DNA from: Trema orientale
Lineage: Eukaryota; Streptophyta; Magnoliopsida; Rosales; Cannabaceae
Assembly: GCA_002914845.1 (NCBI GenBank)
Contig: JXTC01000005.1
Coordinates: 372,001 to 436,000 of the forward strand
Length of the DNA: 64,000 bases
Direction: 5' to 3'
Part shown: positions 12,190-22,723 of the stretch, one piece after another
How the letters are laid out: every line of letters begins with the position of its first letter
How positions within the stretch are numbered: position 1 is the first letter of the stretch
Notes under the pieces: generated by a model
Told to the model about the DNA's origin: nothing
What the model saw: the letters and a program-made list of their open reading frames with translations, nothing else
The model's database searches: none
Made by a program: the position numbers and the translations under genes

Positions 12190-13062
12190 CTTTAACAAGT
12201 TGATGGTACAAACCTCATAAGACGAAGTTACATATACGTCTAAGACGTACCCGTTTTTAGCTAGTTCTTTCCTTATATTAGCATAGATCTCGGAATTTGA
12301 TACTCCTTGCTACAATTCATACAAAATTAATTGAAATAATTCCGTTAATTAACTATAGGAATAAATGAATAAATAAATAAAAAATCGTAGTAAAAATTCA
12401 TAAGAACATCATATGAGTGGCTAATTACCAAGTTCTTAGTATATGGACCATTAAGGAATGCCGTGATCCTCGCAGAAGTCTTAAAATTCTCAAATTTCTC
12501 ATTAACTAACGAGAAGGCTTTTGATACGGCATCTTGCTTCAACATAGATGAGAGTTCCTTGTTCGTTTGAAAATATCTGCTCTGGATGCGGTACAAAGAC
12601 CTCATCTGCATCTAAACTACATTGAACTTTGCTTCCGAAAGTGATAAGGTCACCATGGCTTCCGGAGGTAATGATGAAAAAACACCTTTTAATAAACTTT
12701 TGAAAGCATCTTCATCGGAACCGTTGCAATTCCCTACCAAAAAAATGAAAACTGGATATTTGGATTCGATGTCACTAATCTCAGACACTTTCCAAACAAA
12801 TGTTTGATCATCATAAGGAATTATCCTTTTCTTCAGGCTTGGAGTTGGAAGCAATCGGTTTCCACTCGAACAAAACAAACACGTAATAGTAGCTTTAACT
12901 ACATTGGATCTCGGAACTTGAAAACAATTTATCACTGAAAAGCATCTTCGACAGAAGTTAGGTTTTTAGAAAGGAGATTTTTCAATTTGTTTCTTTGTCT
13001 CTTTACCTCTAGGATAGAGACAAACTGCTACTGGTATGAGATCATATTTGTTTGTCTGTGGC
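12190..13062 (-). pseudogene. SEC23-like (COPII coat) gene fragment, right arm
   Basis: This is the mirror copy of the fragment at 10,667-11,550; the two converge on the loop. Here both cysteine pairs of the zinc finger survive (CRRC and CLFC), which strengthens the SEC23/24-like reading. The trunk segment reads FIFLVGNCNGSDEDAFKS and SLPPEAM, and a following frame at 12,345-12,611 gives KEFENFKTSARITAFLNGP-like sequence resembling the ARIIAFxxGP region of SEC23. A stop replaces Q just before the finger (PF*KPNF), and the frame is shifted after the AMVTLSLSEAKF stretch. It is not translatable as a whole. Confidence 0.6.
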
Positions 13063-13165
13063 TACACTTGCTAAGTCATGCGTATATGTCGTCCTGACAA
13101 GTCAGTCTTCTTCTCCATAAATCTAGAAAAAAAATGAGATAGAAATTTATAATCTAATTAGTTCC

Positions 13166-13532
13166 TGTAAGGTTTGGTGACTGTAATTGGGTGCTCAAGT
13201 CATGACGTGGTAGTAAGTGGAAGAATCTATTTCAAGACCGTTAGGTGGTTATTTTAGTTTGTTAAGAGTTAATGTATAAAAGGGCTAATTCTTCCTCTTT
13301 CTGGTATAACACTTTATCAATTTTTGCTGTTTAGTCTCTATGGATTGAAGATCTTGTTGTGACTGTTCATAAATAAAAGAAAGACTCTGCTTGCTAAAAG
13401 TGAATGTAGGTCTCAAAAGGGACTGAACCACTATAAGATCTTGTATGTGTATTGCTTGAAGTTTGTTTTCTAGGTTACAACCTAAGATTTGTGTGTGATA
13501 AAGTTTCGAGTTTGAGTGATCAAATCACTACA
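13166..13532 (+). repeat. Copia B 5' LTR (right copy)
   Basis: This 367-bp LTR starts TGTAAGGTTTGG and ends GATCAAATCACTACA. It contains a TATA box (TATAAAA, 13,275-13,281) and, downstream, the copia R-region signature GAACCACTATAAGATCTTGT. It is followed by AAC and the primer site. Confidence 0.87.
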
Positions 13533-13535
13533 AAC

Positions 13536-13547
13536 TGGTATCAGAGG
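13536..13547 (+). other. Primer binding site (initiator tRNA-Met type)
   Basis: TGGTATCAGAGG lies three bases after the 5' LTR of copia B. It matches the complement of the 3' end of plant initiator tRNA-Met, the usual primer for Ty1/copia elements. Confidence 0.88.
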
Positions 13548-13564
13548 CATGATTGATTTCGAAG

Positions 13565-14300
13565 ATGACGACGACGAAATTCGAGATTAACCAGTTTACT
13601 AAGACAAACGACTTCAATCTATGGCGGATCAAGGAGAGGACACTTCTGGTTTATTAGGGTCTTGATGATGCGTTAAGTAAAGAAACCATGGATGCTAAAA
13701 CCGATCGAGTGAAGGCTAAAGAAGTGGAGAGCAAAGCACATAATGCAATCTTGTTGAGCTGTGAAGACGAAGTGTTGAGGGAAGTTAAATGTGAATCGAC
13801 TAAAACTGGGTTATGGAGCAAACTCAAAGCCCCTTACATAAAGAAATCAGTTGTAAATAGATTGTATCGGGAAAAAAAAAAGGGCTCTATACTTTGCATA
13901 TGGAATAAGGTAAATCTCTCAAGAAACACTTGGATGATTTCAATAAGATCATTTTAAAACTGAAAAATATTGATATAAGAATTGAAGATGAAGATCATAT
14001 GATTATACTGCTATGTTCTCTTCCTTAATCGCAATATGAACACTTGGTGGATATATTACTGTATGGAAAGGAGTCACTAACAATAGCACAACTTAGAGCT
14101 ATTCTTATTTCGAAAGAGTTGCAAAAATAATATGGAATTGAAGAAGAATCACTGGTGAATGGTTGACTACATGAGGAAGAAGTGAAAAGAGAGATTATAA
14201 GGGTAATAACAGGCCAAGATCCAAATCAAAGGCACAATTGAAATGCACATGTTCCAAAGAAGGTCATTTCAAAAGGGATTGTCTAAAAAGGAAAAAGAAG
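13565..14300 (+). pseudogene. Copia B gag remnant (right copy)
   Basis: ATG at 13,565 opens a gag frame (KFEINQFTKTNDFNLW) that stops at a TAG in VY*GLDDALSKE. It continues as KAHNAILLSCEDEVLREV and ends in the degenerate knuckle KCTCSKEGHFKRDC at 14,238-14,285. It matches UBN2-type copia gag. Additional stops lie in the middle segment. Confidence 0.83.
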
Positions 14301-15482
14301 GGATTAGACAAGACCAAAGATTCAGGGGATACATCTGTTGCTTTGGATGGATATGAATCTGTTAAAGTTCTATCAATTTCAAACATGAATTCGAGCAAAG
14401 AATGGATTTTAGATTCAGGGTATTCATTTCATATGACACCAAATAGAATCTGGTTTGAGACATTTACCCAAACAGATGGCGGATCTGTACTTTTGGAAAA
14501 TAACAAGTCTTGTAAGGTTCTTGGGATCATATCAGTGAGAATCAAGATGTTCGATGGCATTAAAAGGTTAATTCAAGAAGTAAGGTATTTTCTTGAAGTT
14601 AAAAGAAATTTATTTTCATTGGATATGGAAGATTTTAATGGCTGCTCTCTTAAAGTTGAATCTGGTATTATGAAAGTAATGAAATGAGTGTTGGTGGTAA
14701 TGAAAGGTATTAGGAAGTACAAACTATATTCTTAATTAGATGATACTATCATTGGAACATCCGCTTCTGTGACTAGAGATATATCGGATAAGACTAAATT
14801 GTGACATAGGAGGTTAGGACATGTGAGTGAAAGAGGGATGGCAGAGCTAAATAAAGGAGTATTTAGGGAATGATCAAATAAGAAAATTGGAATTTTGTGA
14901 GACTTGTGTATATGGAAAGAGTTGTAAGGTTAAGTTCAATACAGCAATTCATAGAACAAGGTCTACACTAGACTATATTCATTCAGATTTATGGGGGGCT
15001 CAAGAACTTAAACACATTGTGGTAATCATTACTTTCTGTCGATAATTGATGAGTACAGTAGAAAAGTTTGGGTTTATATCTTAAAGAACAAGAATGACAC
15101 CCTTGAGAGATTTAAAGCCTGGAAAGTTTTATTAGAAAATCAAATAGGAAAGAAGTTGAAAAGGCTGAGGACAAATAATGGGTTAGAATATTGTTCGGGA
15201 GAGTTTGATAGATATTGTAAAAAGGAAGGTATAGCTAGACACCATACTGTAATAAGAAATCCACAACAAGAAGGTTTGGCTGAGAGGTTTAACAAGACAA
15301 TATAGAAAGGGTGAGGTGTATGCTATTGAGTGTAGGCTTGCTAAAACTTTCTAGGATGAAGCTATTGAAACAGCATGTTACCTAATTAATAGGTGTCCAT
15401 CGTCTGCAGTTGGATTCAAAACACCCGAGGAGCTATGGACATGTCAACCAGCAGGTTGAGGGTGTTCGGCTGTACTGCTTAT

Positions 15483-16756
15483 TATTACGCTAAATGCATA
15501 TATATAAAATAATCGCAAGTGCACGGGTCGTAATCAAGTAATAAAGTGATAAATATAGAGTTGTCGATCCCACAAGGAATTTGGTGTTAAATTATCGTTA
15601 ATTACTAGAATTATCGTGATCTAACTTTTTCTAGGCAACTAAATTAAATAAGTTTATAATTTAAATAAATACAAATATAATTATAAATAAAAAAATATGG
15701 AGACTTCCATGTACAAATATTCTAAGGATTAAATTCACCTAACTATCAACTATGTCTTTTGATCTCCAATTGTATTCTAATCAATCGTTCCTATTTTATA
15801 AGCCAAGAAGCCGAAGATATTTCTACTCTCTCTCTCCAGTGCCGAGTGAAATCATTCCTAAATCCAGGTTCCAGTATCTCTATTCCGAACCTAGAAATTA
15901 AAAATTCATTATGTTCAATGGTTCTTTGATCAAGACATAGAATCAAAGTCCAAGTTGCATCATACGCAAGTATATAACAATTAATTCAACATATGAGAAT
16001 CTAATACTAATCTCAACAAGAATTTCATATATCTAAACATATTCATAAATCAAGTATAATACAAAATTCAAATGAGACTAGAGTGAAAAAGAAGATGAGA
16101 AAAACTCTTTTATGGAGGTAGAATTTCAAGCTTTAATCTCTTCAAGCCACTCTCGCAAGCATTCTCTCTAAGATTTTTGCTCCAAGCTCCTTCCTCTCTA
16201 GGATTTTTGAGCTCTCAAATGTGTCTTCTCTCCAACTCTCCACACTTGAAATGGAGGCTTAAGGTTTTATTTAAGAGGCTTCAAGATGATTTAGGCCAGG
16301 TAGAATATCAACCATTCGATCAGATCGAATCAATAGTCCAGATTGGCTCTAAAAATGCGCTTCAGAATGCTGGGTAGCGCCGTGGTGTTCCTGGCAAGGG
16401 TCGCGGTGCTCCAGCCTCTGGAAGTCCAATTTTCAGATAGCACTACGATGCTACTATTCAAGCGCTGCGGCGCTCTCGGTTCTGGAACTCAGCACGACAG
16501 TTTTTTTTCCCGAATGCGCCGTTTCTTCATTTTAGCTCTGTTTTGCCTGATTTTCATTGCATTGCGTTCGTATTGGACTCAACTTTCATCAAGGATTGAA
16601 ATACCCATATTTGGCACCATTTAATCTTAATTCTCATGTATTCACAAGAACTACAAAAACAAAGCAAAAGCACATCAAACTAACATAAATACTTAAGAAC
16701 TTATAATTATTTGAGCTGAATAATACTTGATTGGTGAGTGAATTAGTCACTCATCA
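15483..16756 (-). repeat. 3' LTR of the nested gypsy-type element
   Basis: This 1,274-bp repeat is paired with 19,475-20,967. It lacks about 220 bp found in the partner: the partner carries extra sequence between about 19,940 and 20,150, and the flanking text GGTTCTTTGATCA and AATCAAGACATAGAAT is joined here. Open frames at 16,177-16,624 are LTR sequence and recur in the other LTR with changes, so they are not treated as genes. Confidence 0.88.
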
Positions 16757-16775
16757 AATACCCCCAAACTCAAAT
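16757..16775 (-). other. Polypurine tract of the nested gypsy-type element
   Basis: On the minus strand ATTTGAGTTTGGGGGTATT immediately precedes the 3' LTR start TGATGAGTGA. This is the expected place and composition for the plus-strand primer of an LTR retrotransposon. Confidence 0.8.
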
Positions 16776-18948
16776 ATTTGCTTGTCCTTAAGCAAAACAA
16801 AACAAGAAAAGGAAAAAGTAAAATATAATTCAAGTACTAATGACATAAACGGCAAAGTGTGAGTTTCGTATCGAATCAAAAACCGTGCAAGTATCTCCGT
16901 AGCTACAAAATGTTCCAAGCTCAAAGGAAATGTAAACATTGAGATTATCTAGATTTTCAACTTCAAGCATCAATTTAACTCTACTCAAGACTCTCCATAT
17001 ATAAGTGTGTGCAAAATTAATATCACTTAACCAAATGAACTTCAAATAGACTTGTGTGTTTCGATAGATAATAAAAGATCTCTATATGATACAATTTGGA
17101 ACTATCATATGCTCATTTTTCATGTTACTCTCCACTAATGTATGTTAGTATGTCATCAAATATTAAAAGGTCTTTCATTAAGCTTGTAATGTCGGCTTGG
17201 GCGAAGGTAAGATAATTTTGGAAAAATTTGAGTTTCGAATCACTCTTAAGTACATTAATCTATGACCTTTGTAGAGTTATGCTTTGGTACACTAAATAGC
17301 ATTCTCATACTTCTTTTCAACTAAATTTCTCTTCTACCAACGCTCTGCCAAACACTTATTTAATTTTTTTCTTTTTTTTTTTTGAAATAAAAGATGTGAA
17401 ATAAGACTAAAGGATGAAAGTCAAAAATCTCTCCCCTAAACTTAAAATCAACATTGTCCTCAATATTGAAAAATAAAATAGAGTAAGGGTACAAAATTTT
17501 CACTAAATTATTCTGTTTTTCATTTTTTTTTTCTTTATTTTTTTTATAGCACAACCCTTCTTCCTAATATGAACAAAATACAAATTAACTCTTTAAAACA
17601 ATCAACATACTTAAAGTATAAGGTTGGTGGTTATTATTTTTATTTGGCAAAAGTGTGCAAGAAAAAGAAAGGTACAAATAAGCTCAAAATGGGTGTACTA
17701 GGATGATAATGTATCAATGTTAGCTTGAAAGGCTCAACTCAAACGGTCCAAAGATGGCCTAAATCATTTCTATAATGACATCTAACATAGAATTTCGTCT
17801 CAAGCTTTACTCAAATGGGTTTAAGAATTCATGAGATGTCAATGCCTATCTAATGTACACAAGTTTTCTCCAAAAGCTTAAAGAGTCAAGTGATTATGAT
17901 TATCGTGCTCAAATGTGTAGAATCAAGAATAAGGTTCAATTAATGCGAGCCAAGCATACAGATAATCTCAATGAATTATATTTCAGAAGACCTAAGAGAA
18001 TATTAAATGACTATACTTATCATCAATAACGAGTTATCTCATCTTATCAAAACTCACAACTTATTCAAACAAGGAAAAGAAAACAAAAGCGAATAAAAGA
18101 TTTATCAAAAGAAATCAACTCATAGGAATAAAAGTTACAACTATCAACACACAAGTAAAGCCATACCCAACAAATAATTGATCAATAAGCGCTCTTATCC
18201 CCAAACTCAATATTGGCAATGTTCTTAAAATCTAAATCTTCAATATAAACACAAAGGAAAAGAACACGTACTGGGGAGGCGAGACATTCTCCTCTCCTAT
18301 TAAGGTTGGCAAGGGTGGTGCTCCAGGCAAGATGGCTCTAACTTGGGTGGTGTGCTCCTCTCCATAATTTGTATCTTTAGGCTTATTCATGTATAAATTA
18401 GTGAAGCTCGTCAAATAGCGACTTCTGCCCATAATATGTGTCATATGACACATCAAATGGGTCTTGGTTTTGAAAGCCCTCAAGTTTGGCTATATATGGA
18501 AGTATTCGGTATGCATGCTCAACTTGACTCGGCACCAATACATGTGTTTGGTGGGCTTGAATGAATGTGCTAGCAGTGGTGGAAGAGGTTTTGGCCACAT
18601 AAGATCGTCATAGATGTGATCTTTGATGAATGGTGGCGGCATGATGATTTGGATCTCAAAGGGTGAAGATTTACAAGTGTTGTCTTATGATTCTTATGAT
18701 TCTTCCTCATTGATCCACTCTTGATTCTTCTCCTCACTTGAGTCGTCATCATCAAACAAACCCAAGATCCTCCCAGTTGTGTTTGGCCTCTCACGGTCGC
18801 TTTCATCATTGTTTGTGACATGTGCATCAATTATAGCCATCGCCCTTGTCATGGCCTCAAGGGAGTCATAAAGAGACTCAAATTATGAATTAAGAATGGT
18901 CTTCGTTTTCTCTTACTCCTTATGGCGAAGTCTTGTCTCATCCGAAAA

Positions 18949-19330
18949 TTATCTAAAAAGATATTCAAGGTCAGGAGAAGGCTTTTCTAGGTGATGTGGA
19001 GTATCACACCATGATACTGAAATGCTAGAATTATCTCCTAAATCAAGGTGGTTTGGTAGATAATTCCAACTCCAATAGTCAAATTCGGCCATGTCTTTCA
19101 ACAACCAATAAGCTTGATCAATGGATACTTTGTAGATAGAAGTGGTACCATTTCCTATTTCCACCTACATTCTTGTTTCGGGCCGAAGGTTATTGAGGAA
19201 ATTTTGTATTTGATACTCCGGAGATAAACCATAATTCGGGCATAATGTGAGCAACTCCTTGTATCTCCACCATGTACAATAAAATGGCTCCGAGTTTCAT
19301 TGAGCAAACCACAAGAGAACTTGTTGATCT
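18949..19330 (-). pseudogene. Gypsy gag-like remnant
   Basis: Minus-strand translation from about 19,330 gives SEPFYCTWWRYKELLTLCPN, then YGLSPEYQIQNFLNNLRPET. After a stop it continues as VSIDQAYWLLKDMAEF within the open frame 18,949-19,164. The pattern (aromatic-rich W-x-R-[YF]-K-E-L-L-x-x-C-P) is that of plant Ty3/gypsy gag proteins and their non-autonomous derivatives. Stops break the frame. Nothing recognisable follows toward the polypurine tract; the frames at 18,232-18,830 may be the degraded remainder of the same protein. Confidence 0.65.
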
Positions 19331-19450
19331 AACATCTCCAAGTACCTCGCAAAACAAATATTTAAAAATAAATATTAAAAATGAAAATAAACGCCAAAAT
19401 TAAAATCAAGTAAGTTATTTTCGATATTAAAAACAATCTAAAATACCAAT

Positions 19451-19468
19451 TCCCCGGCAACGGCGCTA
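19451..19468 (-). other. Primer binding site (tRNA-Asp type)
   Basis: On the minus strand TAGCGCCGTTGCCGGGGA lies six bases inside the 5' LTR. Apart from the second base (expected TGGCGCC...) it is the complement of the 3' end of plant tRNA-Asp(GTC), a primer used by many plant gypsy elements. This fixes the element's orientation. Confidence 0.82.
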
Positions 19469-19474
19469 AAAACT

Positions 19475-20967
19475 TATTACGCTAAATGCATGTATGTAAA
19501 ATAACCGCAAGTGCACGGGTCGTAATCAAGTAATAAAGTGATAAATATAGAGTTGTCGATCCCACGAGAAATTAGGTGTTAAATTATCATTAATTACCGA
19601 AATTATCGTGACCTAACTTTATCTAGGCAACCAAATTAAATAAGTCTATAATTTAAATAAATACAAATATAATTGTAAATATAAAAATAAAATATGGAGA
19701 CTTCTATACACAAATGTTATACACAAATGTTCTAAAGGATTGAACTTACCTAACTATCAACTATGTTTTTTGATCACCAATTGCATTCTAATCAATCGTT
19801 CCTAGTTTATAAGCCATGAACCCGAAGATATTTCTACTCCCTCTCTCGAGTGCCGAGTGAAATCATTCCTGAATCCCAGTTCCAATATTCTATTCCGAAC
19901 CTAGAAATTAAGAATTTATTATGTTCAATGGTTCTTTGATCATAGCTCCAAAGGAATCATAGGTTCTCTCAAACTCTACAAGTCCTAGCTTATAATATTA
20001 TATGGTTACTTCTAAAATTCTCTTTCTCAAGTGCCAAATTTTAGAAACCAAATCATCCAACTAGTAGCTAATTAGTTAAGAAGCATTAAGTATGGAATAG
20101 CATAAATAAATTCAAGAACAAAATCAAAGAACATATTAGAAATCAAGACATAGAATTAAAGTCTAAGTTACATCATACACAAGCATATAACAATTAATTC
20201 AACATAGGAGAATCCAACACTAATCTCAACAAAAATTTCATATATCTAAACATATTCATAAATCAGGAATAATACAAATTCAAATGAGACTAGGGTGAGA
20301 AAGAAAATGAGAAAAACTCTTTTATAGAGGTAGAACTTCAAGCTTCAATCTCTTCAAGCCATTCTCTCAAGCATTCTCTCCAAGATTTTTGCTCCAAACT
20401 CCTTCCCCTCTAGGATTTTTGAGCTCTCAAGTGTGTGTCTTCTCTCCAACTCTCCACACTTAAAATGGAGGCTTAAGGTTGTATTTAAGGGGCTCCAAGG
20501 TGACTTAGGCCGGGTGGAATGTCAATTATTCGATCAAATGGCATTAATGGTTCAGATTGGCTCTAAAAACTCGCTAAAAATGCACTTTAGGATGCTGGGT
20601 AGCACCGCGTGCTCTAGCATCTGGAAGTCTGATTTCCAAGTAGCGCTGCGGCGCTACTATTCAAGCACCACAGTGCTCTCGGTTCTGGAACTTAGCACGA
20701 CAGCTTTTCTTCCTAGGGGCACCGTTTCTTCATTTTAGCTCTGTTTTGTCTGATCTTTATTGCATTGCATTGCATTCGTATCAGACTCAACTTCCATTCA
20801 AAAGGATTGAAACACTCATATTTGGCACTAATTAATCTTGATTCTCATTTATTCACAAAAACTATATAAACAAAGCAAAAGTACATCAAACTAATATAAA
20901 TGCTTAAGACCTTACAATTATTTGAATTGAATGATACTTGATTTGTGAGTAAATTAATCACTCATCA
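19475..20967 (-). repeat. 5' LTR of the nested gypsy-type element
   Basis: This 1,493-bp LTR is longer than its partner by about 220 bp. It starts (minus strand) TGATGAGTGATTAATTTACT and ends AGCGTAATA. It contains the stretch CGACCCGTGCACTTGCG near the inner end, shared with other plant gypsy LTRs and, in diverged form, with the solo LTR at 52,985-54,269. Confidence 0.88.
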
Positions 20968-21241
20968 CTTATGCATATATCAAGAAAGATAAACTTGATG
21001 TAAGGGATTTAAAGTGCATCTTTCTAGGCTATCCTCAAGGAGTTAAGGGTTACAGACTATGGTATTTAGAACCAGGACACAAGAGATATTTAATTAGTAG
21101 GGATGTGGTGTTCAATGAAAATGAGATGTCAAACATTAGTCAGAAAATTACACTAGCAACTACCAACGAGATTATCAACGATAATCTTAAAACTGAGGTG
21201 GAGTCTACTAGAAGTTCTTAGGAATTAGATTTAGTCCAAAC

Positions 21242-22723
21242 TGAAAGAGCAAATATCTGTTGGCAACCTTCATGTTGCAACATGACTGGTTTCTCGGTCA
21301 TGTTACAACATGCGACTAAATATTTGATCTGATTAGTTTTTTTTTTTAGTATAATCTGTATTTTTTTTTTATATGCTTTAGGTCACGATTTGTATAGTTG
21401 TCAAATATAAAAATCTGATCATATTAATGCATAGACATGTTCAATTGAGAAGGAATGGGTAAGTGTCTTTTACCAAAATTGGTTTTGAGTATATGTCATT
21501 CTTACCATAATTTGTTTTGAGTATATGTCTATTTTTCATTAAGAAAATTCCTTTAAATGAATATTTTATGTGTAATATCTTTTATAGGAGTTTCCTTAAC
21601 TCATTTGTGCTGATTCTCATTGTTTAAAGTTATTCTAATTCGTGTAATTAATTGTCAAAAATGTTTGAGTAACTGATTATTTTATTTCAGGAAAGTAATC
21701 TAAAAGTTTCCTTTTCTGTTAGAACATGACTGGTTGACAGATCATGTTGCAACACGTGGACAGAATCAGCAGTTATTTTTCAAATCCGTTTTTCTAAGTT
21801 TGGTAATAAACTTGGCTGATCTTGCAAATCTTCTAATTAACATTAAATGCTTTTAATTATTCTTTGGCAGATATACACGTGAAGACTTGCTCCTTTTTCT
21901 ATTTAAAGACCACTCAAGAGTAGCTTTAGGTAGAGAGACCACTATTGTATTTCGGCTATTGAGTGTAAAAAGAAAGGTTTTTCTTTTAGCCATATTTTAG
22001 ACTTAGGAGGTGTCCTAGTCGTTTNNNNNNNNNNNNNNNNNNNNNNNNNNNNNNNNNNNNNNNNNNNNNNNNNNNNNNNNNNNNNNNNNNNNNNNNNNNN
22101 NNNNNNNNNNNNNNNNNNNNNNNNNNNNNNNNNNNNNNNNNNNNNNNNNNNNNNNNNNNNNNNNNNNNNNNNNNNNNNNNNNNNNNNNNNNNNNNNNNNN
22201 NNNNNNNNNNNNNNNNNNNNNNNNNNNNNNNNNNNNNNNNNNNNNNNNNNNNNNNAGAGACCACTATTGTATTTCGGCTATTGAGTGTAAAAAGAAAGGT
22301 TTTTCTTTTAGCCATATTTTAGACTTAGGAGGTGTCCTAGTCGTTTGAGTAACAGTGCTTCGAGAGGAGTGCTGATTGTCTTTGGGAGAAGATCGACTTC
22401 AAGTATCTGGAGGGATTTCAGAAGAATGAAGTCAACCTAAGACGAGTGGTGCTCGCTAGACACGTTGGTGAAGGAATACATCCACATTGCTACAATCAAA
22501 AGAGGGAGTCCTTTATTGTATAAGTCAAATTGGTGTTTGTATTCATTCAAACTTTACTAATAGTGTTTATTCTCTGGGCGTGGCCCCTTGGACATAGGTT
22601 ATTGGGAGATAACTGAACCAAGTAAAAATATCTTGTGTTATTTTTACAATTTCCGCATTACCACCTTACGTAATTAATTGAAAATTAATTATATTCGGTA
22701 ATACCTGATTAACGGACCTAACA
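21242..22723 (+). mobile_element. Solo LTR inserted in copia B (right arm only), with assembly gap
   Basis: The left-arm sequence at about 7,960-7,990 shows the empty site. The insertion starts TGAAAGAGC, ends GACCTAACA and is flanked by a perfect 5-bp duplication CAAAC (21,237-21,241 and 22,724-22,728). It has TG...CA ends, a TATA-like CTATTTAAAG near 21,900 and no internal genes, as expected for a solo LTR. Two near-palindromes around CATGTTGCAACATG occur at about 21,270-21,310 and 21,720-21,760. 231 N interrupt it. Confidence 0.82.
22025..22255. other. Assembly gap (231 N) flanked by a 91-bp direct repeat
   Basis: The 91 bases before the gap (21,934-22,024) and after it (22,256-22,346) are identical as read, from AGAGACCACTATTG to CTAGTCGTTT. 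Either the two contig ends overlap and the gap is an artefact, or the LTR contains a real tandem duplication. The open frame drawn across the gap is meaningless. Confidence 0.95.

Larger units (their letters stand above)
15483..20967 (-). mobile_element. Non-autonomous Ty3/gypsy-type LTR element (LARD-like)
   Basis: This 5,485-bp element sits inside copia B with a perfect 5-bp target duplication CTTAT (15,478-15,482 and 20,968-20,972). It lies on the minus strand: the 5' LTR is 19,475-20,967, the primer site is just inside it, and the polypurine tract borders the 3' LTR (15,483-16,756). The LTRs begin TGATGAGTGA and end GCGTAATA. The 2.7-kb interior has only a gag-like remnant and no protease, RT or integrase. 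The element would therefore need enzymes from a relative. It is absent from the left arm, so it arrived after the inverted duplication. Confidence 0.88.

Noticed and set aside
16177..16624. Open frames inside the gypsy-type LTR (also 20,433-20,738)
   Set aside because: They differ by frameshift between the two LTRs and lack any family motif. LTR sequence is a better explanation.
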